64,000 nucleotides of DNA from positions 16,633,633-16,697,632 of the forward strand of contig NC_089274.1 of assembly GCF_963678975.1 (NCBI RefSeq), read 5' to 3'. The stretch comes from Dysidea avara (Eukaryota > Porifera > Demospongiae > Dictyoceratida > Dysideidae). The notes below the pieces were generated by a model. That model saw only the letters and a list, made by a program, of their open reading frames with translations. It was not told where the DNA came from and ran no database searches. The position numbers and the translations under genes were made by a program. This document shows, in pieces, positions 1-12,700 of this stretch (positions are counted from its first letter, which is position 1; every line of letters starts with the position of its first letter).

Positions 1-662
1 TTTCCCTGTTTCTAAATAGTGTGTTTGGAATACCGAATTATCATGCACTAATCATATTTTTGGGCTTTTTACTTGTTCAGCTCAGCCATGTTACTCAATT
101 AATTTCCCTAACTAGCTATTGGGTATCATTTGCTGCAAGCCTTACAGTACCTGAATTAGCTATCAGTGTGTGATAAACCTGTTACATCTGGTGTGCCATA
201 AGGATCAGTCCTGCATAGGACCATTGTTCATTTTAAAATTATAATGATAATCTATACCCATAGCTTTGTGGTGCAGCATAGAAAAAACTGTCAACTAACA
301 GCTAGCTGTATAGATAGCACAGCTACACCTCAAAGCTAATCCACTCTTGCTGTGCCCAGACTTAAGTGGTAAAATTGCATCTGCCTTGTTGTTTAGGATA
401 GTAAGGGTGAATGACACTGTGTAAATTTCAGCAAAACACACTTATTAACATTAAATTTCATTTACTGCCCATGTGGAGATTTCATCAACAAGTCCTATTA
501 TATTAAGTTGGGTTAGAAATTCAAGTCAGGCCTTCAGTGCCGCCAGTCACTGTAAAGCAGTAACATTTATTATAGTAAGAACATGAGTCTGAGGCCCTAA
601 CACAGTAACTTCTGGATATAGCTGGGAGAAAGTCAGATATATTTCTATTCACCACTTAGAGC

Positions 663-845
663 CAGTGGCGGATCTAGAATCTTTCAGAGAACAGGGTCAG
701 ATCTAGAAGTGGAAATCTCTCAACAAATGTGCGAAGCACACTCAGGATGTATGAAAAACATACTCTAACTAGGGAGTCTGGGGGTATGCCCCCACAAAAA
801 ATTAGCCCACTGAGATTGAATTTGGTAACACTTTGATCGAATAAG
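663..845 (+). mobile_element. Fragment of a DNA transposon related to the element at 20964-22898
   Basis: The stretch opens with CAGTGGCGGATCTAG and continues through 'gcgaagcacactcag' and 'tctgggggtatgccccca'. The same words in the same order occur at the left end of the 1.9 kb element at 20964, so both belong to one family. Only the left end is present here. No coding potential is seen. Confidence 0.6.
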
Positions 846-872
846 CACTATTTATTTATTTATTAAGCCATG

Positions 873-1278
873 CACTTATTGTTAATTTTATGTTTTAGAT
901 CAGGAAGCTAATGTAGGTGGGTGGCCTACCTGCATTGGTTTAGGTTAACTTTCTGATCTACAGCGGGTGGCTCATTGTGTTACATGCACCTGACTGTTTT
1001 ATTAGAGTTAGCTAAATGCTCTATTAGAATTTCTCAATCTATTAAGTTAGCTTTAAGTGAAATGGATTATTAATCCCTTCTCTCCTGACATTGGGGTTAG
1101 TCTTCAGCCCATCCAGCCTTCCTTCCTCTATACCTTTCTAGTTAATTGTTTAGTATACAATCAATAAACATAGAGATGATGCAATAATGGTGAAAACTCA
1201 TAATAATGACCTAATTTAGACGGTGAGACATAGCAATGTGGGCGGGGGATCTGAAACATAAAATTAACAATATAAGTG
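873..1278. mobile_element. MITE-like inverted-repeat element, about 400 bp
   Basis: The left arm (873-902, CACTTATTGTTAATTTTATG and on) is repeated as its reverse complement at 1248-1278. The roughly 30 bp arms differ at a few positions. The interior has no gene. No convincing target duplication is visible at the ends, so the superfamily is unassigned. Confidence 0.55.
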
Positions 1279-1683
1279 GCCTTATCCATCTCTATAGCAG
1301 CTAATAGCAATTCTAAAAGCTAACATGCAGAAGGCAAAATAACTTGTCGAATAAACATAGTCATTGTAAGTGGTACACATTGAGAAAGCTCATTATTCAA
1401 TACCAGTCTCTAGAAGTGGCAATTACGAATCTGCATGATATGTTACAATGTAGTGTGGGGCACAACATAGTTAAAATGAATGTAGTATAGTAAGATTTCA
1501 CACATCCAGTGGCAAACATTTCCTTCCACTCTGGAATGACTGAGTTCACAGCTAGGCATAGGCCTATAGCTACTAATTTTTGGAGATTTTTTTCAGAATA
1601 GTTACTAGGGGTGGATGTAGACTTTTAAGACCACTCTGGAACATGGTAATTGTAGCTTCAGTCTAGCTATATAGTAGCAAGAG

Positions 1684-1965
1684 TATGAAATAATAAAACA
1701 GAGAGTGTCTAACTCCAGTATGGGCCATCAAACTACTGACATCCGCAAGTCTTTCTGGATATTACATAAATTCATGCTTATGATATAAGTGCTGATTGAG
1801 TGAGTTAACATGTTAGGAGGTGGTGTCTTTGAGCAGCCCCTTGAAAGTCAATATTAACACCCTTCCTGTAAATTCAAGGGAAGCCTGTGGACTTGTGGTT
1901 GTCATTTTTAATGGCCCATACTGGAGTTAGACTCTCTCTCTTTTATTTTTGCTATTAGTATTATT
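1684..1965. mobile_element. MITE-like inverted-repeat element, about 280 bp
   Basis: GTCTAACTCCAGTATGGGCC near the left end recurs as its reverse complement near 1912-1935. The arms extend outward through an AT-rich ATGAAATAATA segment on both sides. The short interior has no coding content. It is a typical non-autonomous DNA element; superfamily not determined. Confidence 0.6.
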
Positions 1966-2758
1966 TCATAACAAAATAATCACTCCTAAAATCATGCCAT
2001 CATAAGCCCCGTAAACTGATTCGTGCGCGCGCCTTATTGTAAGGCGGAGGAACCACTCCTTGTGTTTTGTGCGCTCCACTCTTGAGTCATGGTGCGCTGG
2101 ACTAGCTGATAGGGGTGGTCTATGCTTTTATTGCTTAATTTTGCGGTGATCTCACATTGGAATGCTTGAGATCACGAAATTTCTTTTGCTAGAGACATGA
2201 CGTAATGTATATTTTACAAAAATAATCGATCGTTTACGGATACCATAGCCATAGGTTTACCTGTTTACTCTACTTATAAACCGAGGTGCTGACTCTGGTG
2301 CTGACTTTGCGGGTTTGTTGTTGTAAGAAACATATTGTGGTTAACGTAGTTATACTGTACTGATAGCTTAGTAGCCAGTCGTCTATCGTGTTAGTGATTA
2401 TTCCTGGACGTACGTACGTACCACGATTCAGTGCCATTTGCCTTAGATCAAAGTGCCGGACTGTTCTTTTAACACGATCAAATATATGGTGGGTATTCAT
2501 TTATTTTGGAATTGTCTCTAACTAGCTACGTAGTGATGTGGTTGGCAGCTGTTGCTAACTTGCCCGCTACAGTGTAAACTAGTATGGCAGCCACTTGATA
2601 AAAGCCATTTGACTACATCTATTAGAATCCAGACCAGATGTGTTGCTTGACACTTCAATGACCCTGGGTTCATGAACTCTTAGTATGCACATAGTAGAGT
2701 TCATTTTGTAAGTCAAGGGGTTCTATGCTGTCTGTTAAAACACTTATAACCTGGATTA

Positions 2759-3179
2759 GTCTCGTGATGCCCGACCCTAAAAAGAGGGTCTGGTGAAATT
2801 GTGTACAAAAAGTTTGGCGCTGCTGGAATGTTGGCGGCTCCAATCAGATCGCTCTATTTCGAATTGATTTTGTAATTCATATATTTCAAAAGACTTGCAG
2901 CTCATAGTAATTACATCTGGTGACTTTACCGATTAAAATCATAGCGAAAACGGGCATACAAACTCACCATTTCTGTTGAGTTCACTTTAAAGTTGCACAA
3001 ATAAGTAGTGCTATCAAGTTGGTGTGTCTATAAGCGGATCTGGTTAAATCACTGTTGTCATGACATAAACATAGCACTTATGTAGCACGTGAACGTCATC
3101 CAATAAACATTCCAGAGCTCAATTTTTTTGTACACAGTTTCACTAGACCCTCTTTTTAGCGTCGGGCGCCGTGAGACTA
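2759..3179. mobile_element. Palindromic MITE with 11-bp flanking direct repeats
   Basis: Both ends carry GTCTCGTGATGCCCGACC-like inverted termini followed by an AAAAAGAGGGTCT segment; the arms match for more than 50 bp. The element is flanked by AACCTGGATTA at 2748-2758 and 3180-3190, which looks like a target-site duplication. Duplications of 9-11 bp are typical of Mutator-like elements, so a MULE-derived MITE is the likeliest reading. A tiny relative lies at 63153-63194. Confidence 0.7.
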
Positions 3180-3775
3180 AACCTGGATTAAAATTAGATC
3201 AAATGACCAAGGGTTTTGTTGCAATCAAGCAATCATGACTTCCACAAAAATAGCGATCAAGCACCTTTGAAAGCTAATAGCAGCAAGAGAATTTAGTAAA
3301 CTTTTATGGTTTGATGATCAAGAATCAAGGCTCTTTTATGGATGAAATCAAGCAATCAAGGCAATATTTTAATGATTAAAATTCTAAATCCCAGTTGCAA
3401 GTATACCAATAGCAGTGTAGAAGTGACTATCCCTTGTAAGTGATGTGGTAGGATATCAAGTCAAGTATATTATACATATACTGTGTTTTGACGTATCACA
3501 AAAAATATTGTGGCAGAAAGTATGATTTTACTTTAGTGGCTGAGGTTAAAGCTTTCTTCTCTATCTGTAAAAGAAATAGATGGTGAAAGTCCTAAATATA
3601 TCCTTAACACTGGCGTCAAGCAATTTATCTAGGGAATTAAGTGTACATATTGTGCATGTAGTTCTTATGATCATTTTTGTGTGTGTCATGTACTCAGTTG
3701 TTAGAATGCACAAAACACCAGAGCATGAAATTAGGCACTGCATTACATACATGTAATGTAATACATGTAGCAAAG

Positions 3776-6700
3776 ATGAAGCTGTGGCTACCATTCTGGA
3801 TACTAGCCGCACTGGTTGGGGTCAGTGTTCAGCAGTGTGCTGTTGAAGATCTTAATCTGCTAGATATAGTACAAGCTGCTGAAGCATCTGAAACCACTGG
3901 TGACCTCTCTGTAGAAGCAGTTTATTACAATTGTTTGTCCAGTAGCCAGACTGTTGGTCGTTATGCAACAATGTCTCTGTCAGTGTTGTTCATCTATATA
4001 AATGATCCTAATACAACAAGTGAGGCTCGCTATAATCTAGAGTGTACTTCTCCAACAATGTGGTCACGTGTTGGGAGGAACACTACTGCACTACAAGACA
4101 ACAGTACCAGAATAAACTGTTCCAGTTGTTTAGATCAAAGTGTTAATGATCATCATTGCTCTCGTAAGTATAAATTATTACTTTATTGCAGTGAAATTTA
4201 GCATTATTTTAATGTGCTAGACAGCAAGAGGTCATTATGATTAGGCCACACAGAATTATGACAATTTTTACAAATCTCTGTTACAGAGAAACTGCAATGA
4301 TAATTACACCTTAGCTATGTTTGGAACACACATGCTTAACATGGCCACTATAACAAGGTGGCCTTGTCAAGGAGGTATTGTATGTCAGCAATCTTATGTC
4401 ATGAACTTCTTGCACTTTGAATGATTTAATAGAGTGACCTTTTGTCTCTGGGTAATGAATTGTACCATTTATTAGCCCAACGCAATGACCAATAATTATC
4501 AACAAGTAATTACAGATTTTCTTTTCTCATATATCCCTAGTGTCTGAATGATTGAGATGTTAATGTTTAACAACTCCGTTTACCAGAAATTTAGCTGTAT
4601 CAGGTCAGCTAGATACAGAGCTTTCTTTGTAGGTAGCACCAATAATTTTACTAAAGGAAGTGCCTACTATACATAGAGATTATAACAGACCATAACTATT
4701 ATTCAGAGTCTGTAACAGCCTACTGTAATTCAATAACCTTTTATATACTATACAGAGTAAATTCATTTAGAGTTTGCCGATAATCGATAACATTGCTAGT
4801 TAGTGTATGCAGGACTTCTAGCTGATTAGGTAATGGATTAAGGAGTCTTAGTCTCTCAAATAATACCTTTTTTTGTTTTTCAGGCATCAAAAATACTGTA
4901 GGTACTCATTGGTTCCTTCCTTATACTGTGTGAAGTTTTTTGTTATGCACGTGTATTTCCAGCAGCTTAAACACCATGCTCATGTTTTAGGGCATAAGCC
5001 ACATTAAAAATATTCATGCACATTATGAATATCAGTATGAAAATGACATGTAGGGGGGTATATTACACGCTTATGTTACTGCTTGGTTATTGACTGTGTT
5101 ATGCTTTTGTGTTTGTCTTTATGTGTAGCTTGTGACAGTTCATGTACTGGACTCAACCAGTGTTATGGTTCATCAGCTAGTGAGTGTTGTAGTTATAATG
5201 ATGGTGGTAATTGTGCCGCTGACTGTGGGATGAACAGGGAGGGAAACTCAAACTTCACCTGTGTCTGTAGTAACTTCTGGAATGGAACTGATTGTGATGG
5301 TACGTATACAGTGGTACGTATACATGTACATTTACATACATAATGGTGGTAAATTATGAACATTGGTCATCTGCAATATCTTTCAACTTCAGCTACAATG
5401 CAAAATTTTAGAAAAAGAACTTTACAAACTGATGAATCACTTGAATACTTTGTAGGCATGTTCATATGCACATACTCACTACACATGTACTCATGTACAT
5501 CTGTTTACACATAGAAGTCAAAGCAAGGGAAAATCAGCTGCTGTTTTCACAGCTACATCAACCCAGTAAAACTGGGACACCTGTTATGTGAGTAATGGGT
5601 TTGTGAACAACGTTTGCAATGTCACAAGCTGGGAAAATTATAAGTCTTTTATAGTGGTTTCATTGAAAGTGAGTGGTTAGGTGAATTTATTAAGAAATGG
5701 TTTAAAACACATGGACTGCTTACCAAACAATTCCAGATTTATAGTATGACCAAGTCACTAGTCCAAAAGGAGGTGTTGCTAATTTGAGGGCATCTCTTTT
5801 TATGTACGAGCACAGCAGTGTTAGTGTGGTACAGTAACACAAAGCATAAGGATTTAGTCCGGATAATTCTGTAAATTTAATATATAAGTACTCACCAAGT
5901 TCAGAGGATGTATATGTAACACTTCATACACTACTAAAAAAATCAGAAGTACGTATATATGATTTGGTTACGTCATTCTGATGTACAACAGGGATGCACA
6001 AAATGGGCCATTATGCTTAATGCTGTTGCTCACCTTACTTAGAACATCATAGCTTGAGACATCAGATGAATATCTATTAAACTGCAGATTATATACACTG
6101 TGAAAGAAACAGAACCAAGCTTAATTAATGCAGAAGGCATATACTTAATCACACATAATTTCAGACCATAGCTATCAATACACAATACAGGTAAATGCTG
6201 AAGCTGCTCAATCCTATGTGTTTTAGACTATAAGCCTTGGCTAAGTTGCATGTGACCACACAAGCAACCACTTTGGTGCTAATAAATTTTCAGTTAAAAG
6301 AAATACTCAGGGACAGGTAGGGATTACCTCAAATTGAGAGCTTTAGGGCAAAACGATGTGCTTTGAAAAAAAAAAGTAAGCATTACAAAAAATAAAACAG
6401 AAAAATAATAATGACTGTTTCATCTTAAGACAGATGTAACATGTGATTCTTTTAGGGAAAATATCGCATTATGTGAAGGCAATGATCAAAAATTGTTTCA
6501 GTAGTACCTGGGAAGGCTGTTTTGTTGAGTCAAAGGATTATTAATCTTTCAGTAGTAGAATTGCATTATTATACATAGAAGTACTGTAGATTAATTTGAA
6601 TTTCCAACATGATACCATACACGAGTATTTGTTGGCAAACAAACACAATATTGAAGTATTCAGATTTAACAAGGTAAGAATCAACAGTGATGGTGTTTTT

Positions 6701-9700
6701 ATGCGATCAAAGGCCCTTAGCATATCTAACACATTCATGTGTGTGAAAATCCACAAGTATATGGTTTACATACCATGATATGTAGTTGCTGTGTTGATAA
6801 TGAAACTGAGCAAGACGTTGAATATGTTGGCAATACAACAATGTTGTGTATATTAGGGACATTTTGAATTGTGATATACTTTCAAAATCGCTCAATCACA
6901 TCACACAGTGATTGCATGCTGTTTGGAATTACATAAAGAAGGTGAAGTCGAGCATATTTATGATGTTAGGCCTAGAGTTACAACTATGGTACATACTGCT
7001 CAAATGCAACGTTGCCTTACAAGAGTGCAAGAGATTTTTAAAAAACATTAATTAAAAGGCGTGCATGAGTATTCATCATGTTTCGTTTGGGATGAATACT
7101 TGTGAGCGAAATGGGTGCCACACCCTTTAATTAGAGAGTTTTTCAATCACTCACACTCTTGCGAGACAATGCTGCATTTGAGTAATACCATAGTTAGTCA
7201 TTAATATATTAGTGTACGGAGCACATGTGCATGTGCAAGGCATCCGTATAAAAATTGCCCCACTTTCACACCTTTGGCTTTTTGCTAGCAAGCCAAGTGC
7301 ATGAGAGGGGTGGGTAAGACAATTGATCAGGACACACGATAGTGTGTCGTGCAGCCAAGTACAGCTAGTGTGGACGCGCGACAAACAAGTGTGTAATTTA
7401 TGGGGACCAAGAAAATGCTGTTTTCACACATTTGTAGCTCAATAGTTCCTGACCAGAAATTAAACAGCTTGCTGTGGAAACTCCCTCAGGGTAGGACACC
7501 TCCTATTCCGAATTTGAGTTAAATCCGCCCAGCCATCACTGAGATATGCACCTTCAAAGTTTGTCTTATTTACTTCGTATTGTCCTTAATTTTCTACCTT
7601 AGAAATGAAGATTCTGGTTTAGTACACTAGAACGATAACTTGTAGATCTATCAGTAGAAATTCTGGAACATTCCGTATGCGTTGTATTGAGAAACAATGT
7701 GTACTCTATTAGGGTGCTACAAATAGCCTATGTCAAGTGTGCCAGGTGCGGGCAGATGGGCGACATACTTGTTTTACGCAACCAGAAAATGCCATTTTCA
7801 TATATCCGTAGCTCCATTGTGCTTGAACGGTATAATTAACCATTTCTGCTTGGAAGCTTCCTCAGGGTAGGTCATCTCCCATTCCTAATTTGAGTTGAAT
7901 CTACCCAGCGATCATTGGGATATATGCACCTTCAAAATTTGTCTTATTTCAGCCGTTCTTTGTAGTCTTTGACGATTCCTGTAGTAAAGGTAAAAAGTTA
8001 AAAGGAAGTATCAAGGTTGGAACTTGCAGTTGTAAAAAGAAGTGATATCCGCACAAAAACAGCCAATCTGGTATGGCCTTAAATTTATAACATCATTGCT
8101 GCCACCTTTGATTTCACAACTTTTTTTCACCCAGGTATTTTAAGGCCACACCTTTTTTCACAGCTTGGCTGTTTTTGTGCGGATATGCTTGACTTCACCT
8201 TCATAAAATAGTATCATGAGCTATTTAGAAATCGTATTTCAGAAGGCTCAGTCTAGCATATCAATAGTGCTTTTCATACCTCACAACCAATTTACTGTTC
8301 TAGAAGGTGGAGTTGAGTATAATACTATGCTACTACATTATAGCATATTTGTAATATTCTGATAGGAAAGTCTGTGAACACAGAGAGTCAGGACTTGTAG
8401 TGTGAAATGCAGAAATATATTCCAGACCCATACAAAACCACAATGGCAAACAATATTTTACAGACAAACACTATATGACTAAGTCTCACTGCTCCTTCGG
8501 GATAACACAACTTGGCCATTTGAAGTACCACAGCTGGAACAGCCAGAATTTTCACTCTGTACTGTTTTCACCAGTCCCAGAGTCAGTAGCGACTGAGGAT
8601 GAAACACCTTTGTATGGAATGCGCTGTAAACATAGAAACATCAATACTTGACATGTTAAGGGCCCCTTTAACCACACTGGGCAAAATTGTTTCTTGTCTG
8701 GGAAACTGGAAAAATAATAATCAGTCAGTGGCTACTAGAGGCTGCATGGCTACTAGAGGCTGCATGGCTACTAGAGGCTGCATGGCTACTAGAGGCTGCT
8801 TATCTACCTCCACATCTTCCACTTTATCATGAGATTGCTGACTTGTAATGCCTGTGAGTGGAGTACATCAGGTCCTGAAAAATGGGATCACAGTACTATT
8901 CAGTGCATCAGCCCAACCATTTCTTGAAGTGGGAATCTCAGGATTGCAATATTTACTGCAAAAAATAGCTCTTCGTTTGAAAGGTTTGTACTTCCAAACT
9001 TCTATAAACAGCTGTGGTAGGGATGGAATTCTGTGGGATGACCACTGAAACATGTTCTGATTGTGTGGAAGTTGCCTTGGGTAGTCAAACAAGAGAACTC
9101 TGTCTGCTAAGCACCATGAAGGATTCGCATATCCTTTCAATGAACCCCATTGTTGGCTGAAGGCATATGTTGTTTCCGCCTATGGGTCTGGTCTCCAGCT
9201 GAAGAATTGTGGTAGCTGATTGGATGGAGAGGATGCAAATTAATATTGCAAAGTGCTCCAAACTCGAGATTAAAGTCCTCACAATAAAAACCTGCTATCT
9301 GGCTTGTATAATTTGCTGAGATGTACGTGTGACACAATATGTGTTATGATGTGTCATGTGTAATTTGTTGACATGTGTGACGTGTTTTCACTACAGTTAT
9401 GATGTGACTGTGTTGATCATGACACAATGTGTTTGACACAGTGTGTGTGTTATAACACAATGTGTGTTACGTGTGAGTTATGGCATGAGCACTATAACAT
9501 GCAACACAAGTAGAATGTCTGAGATGATGTCATGCACTGACTATCCACCTAATTTCCCTCTAAATTACATGTTTTGTGTCAGTTCAGTATGGTCTGTAAA
9601 TGTTTGTTGTAACTTTATAGAGCTAGGTGTGGTGGCAAGGGGGTTTCATGAAAGAAGATTGTGCATGGGATGACATTAGGCTAAGTTGTAGGTGAACGTG

Positions 9701-12700
9701 CTAAGGCAATGACCCTCTCTGGTTAATATATAACAACGCATTATGGCAAACTCACCAATTAAACAGGGTCAGGAAACAGTAGCCGGCATCAGTAAGTTTT
9801 GATTGACACAATCTATAGATTGAAATAAAAACTGTGCAACCTCCTATAGTGCACAACTATTGTAATAGTGTTTACATTTAGTATGGGGGCCATTTCACTT
9901 GAGAATTGGTAAAGGTGATTACCCTTATGATTTCACCTTGTGATTTCATTACCCATGAATTATGTTTCTCTAAATGTGATAGGCTGTGTGCTTTCCATCT
10001 TGGTCATCAGGTTCCCCTTGACAGTACTGGTTCTCTTACATATGATCCAATGATATGTTATGAACCTCTGTTCAACTGGACGTCTCTTTGCATTGTTGAA
10101 GCAAAGAGATTAAATGCCCCTGGGGAGTAACCTTTGCCCTAACTACTGTGAGGAGAGTGCACATGATCTTAAGAAAGTAGTTACTCTCCTTAAATACTCC
10201 TGGCAATAAAATTTCTTCAGGGTTGTAGTTGACTAACATTTTTAGTTGTGTAGTAGTCTTAGTAGACTATACACCCAGACGTATGAGCATCTCTACTCAT
10301 ACATGCACATGCTGTTCAAGTTCACAGTAAGATATCATAGTAGAAAACATTAACGGACTAATCTACACATGGAAAGAAGCTTCAGTATAGGGGATCTTTA
10401 TTTACAAAAGCCTTTCAAATGTCCCCATCCTCTTTAGTGTCAACTCCCTGCATTTGCAGGCTTAGTGTTCCTGTTGGTCCTCAGTGGGATAGTACTGTTA
10501 ATGAAAATCTTTAACTGATGTAAGAATTTTAACTGAGATAATAGGTCAATGTGTTTTAAGTTTAAGTTGAATGGAGAAGAATTGTTCCAAATCTTGTTGT
10601 GATACCTTTGGCACACAACCACGTGTTACCGGAGGATCAAGACATCATGGTTTCTTACTCCCTGCATTAAATTTAGCTTTTTCTCTAGTGGGATAGTACT
10701 TCATGTGATCCGTTGATGCATCACATGTGGAGTAGTTAAGTCAAAGCATGTGGCAATAATTAATTATTAATTACCACAGAAAAGCTGAGCTGAAGCTACT
10801 TGTTCTAGGTTATCAAACACACTAGTTGTGTGAAGGATGTTCTTTGGTTAGTTCAAGGTGAGCCAAAGTTGGAGGGTACAAAGCACCCATCCCCGCTGAA
10901 ATCCTAGCTCACCTGAACTCATCAAAAGCTTTCTTTATACAGACAGTGAAGAGATCAGCGATCATCATACATAGTGAATTATAAATGTAAGGTTGGGTAT
11001 AGGGTGTTTTCCATAAGTACATATACATGCTTACCTAATGGATATCTTGTTAAATTTATAATAGCATGTAATATTTTTATAAAGTCTTACGTTACTTAAC
11101 CATTTTAAATTTTGCTTACTTGAAGTAAAGCCTGATGTTTAAACAACAGGGCTGGTATATCAGTGGATATAGCACATTAAACTGTTGTATTAAAAATTCA
11201 GCTATTTATTGCATGAAGATCAGTTTTTTCATTCTAAAGGTATGAAAACTGATGTGAGATTTTCCGGCAAACTTTCAATCTCTATAAATGTGCCTAATAG
11301 TTTTGCCACATTGTAATGATATATTTTTAGCTTAGTACATGCAGTGAATACTTCAAGTGAGCAAAAATGATAAAATGGTTGGTAATGTGTATATAAAAGA
11401 CATGACCCGATCAAGTCTGATACCGTAAAAATTGTTGCATTTCCCATCCATTATTTATTCTGTTATCCATAGATGTAATTACCCATTTATGTGTACATTT
11501 CACTTTTTTTTTGATTTGTTTAGTTTGCAGTTTGACATGTGAGAATGAGGGAACACAAGCACCAGATTGTTCAAGATGTCTCTGTGTACCTGGTTATGAG
11601 GGGATAATGTGTGAAAATGAGATTGACGAGTGTGATCCTGATCCTTGTGAGAACAACGGTACTTGTACTGACATGGTTAATGGTTACTCTTGTCAGTGTG
11701 TAGCTGGCTTTGCTGATGTAAACTGTACAACTAACATTGATGAATGTGATCCTGATCCTTGTGGAAATAATGGAACCTGTACTGACTTGGTTAATGGTTA
11801 CACATGTGCATGTGTGACTGGTTTTATTGATGTAAATTGTACAACTAACGTTGATGATTGTGATCCTGATCCTTGTGAGAACAACGGTACTTGTACTGAC
11901 ATGGTTAATGGTTACTCTTGTCAGTGTGTAGCTGGCTTTGCTGATGTAAACTGTACAACTGACATTGATGATTGTGATCCTGATCCTTGTGAGAACAATG
12001 GTACTTGTACTGACATGGTTAATGGTTACTCTTGTCAGTGTGTAGCTGGCTTTGCTGATGTAAACTGTATAACTGACATCAATGACTGTGATCCTGATCC
12101 TTGTAGAAATAATGGAACCTGTACTGACTTGGTTAATGGTTACACATGTGCATGTGTGACTGGTTTTATTGATGTAAATTGTACAAATAACATTGATGAT
12201 TGTGATCCTGATCCTTGTGAGAACAATGGAACATGTATTGATTTGGTAAATGATTTTTCCTGTAACTGCGTAGCTGGCTATACCAGCAAAAATTGTTCGA
12301 TAAACATTGATGAATGTAGTTCTAATCCTTGCAATAATAATGGTACTTGTGCCGATGGAATTAATGGCTTTACTTGTAGCTGTGAAGCAGGATTTACTGA
12401 TGCAACTTGCGATGTAAACATTGACGATTGTAGTCCTAATCCTTGTGAAAATGATGGAACGTGTGCTGATTTGGTAAATGATTATTCTTGCCAATGTTTA
12501 GCTGGTTATACTGATAAAAACTGCTCAACAAACAATAATGAATGCATTCCTAATCCTTGTAAGAATGAAGGGACGTGTACTGATGGAGTTAATGGCTTCA
12601 CTTGTACATGTAATCCAGCGTACTCTGGTGTTGACTGTTCTGGTAAGTGTATGTATGTAATTTATCATTGTCTGATCATGTGATGTGCAGAAATTTGAAG

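Larger units (their letters stand above)
1..3775. other. Gene-free upstream region with short inverted-repeat elements
   Basis: I find no convincing coding exon here on either strand; open frames are short and unlike known proteins. The stretch holds a transposon fragment (663-845), three inverted-repeat elements listed separately (873-1278, 1684-1965, 2759-3179) and AT-rich DNA. The last 200-300 bp before the start codon at 3776 should contain the promoter of the first EGF-repeat gene, but I see no clear TATA box or initiator to mark it. Confidence 0.6.

Noticed and set aside
2270-2500. Minus-strand frame of 76 codons upstream of the EGF cluster
   Set aside because: No recognisable domain or signal; not near any element end; likely chance.
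8599-8832. Plus-strand frame with ATRGCM repeats
   Set aside because: It is the 18-bp minisatellite read in frame, lying over the antisense of a recombinase fossil.
11571-12494. Long open frame on the minus strand, 307 codons
   Set aside because: It is the shadow of the EGF array; the 114-bp repeats keep both strands open. Its Ile/Thr-rich repeats match no family.
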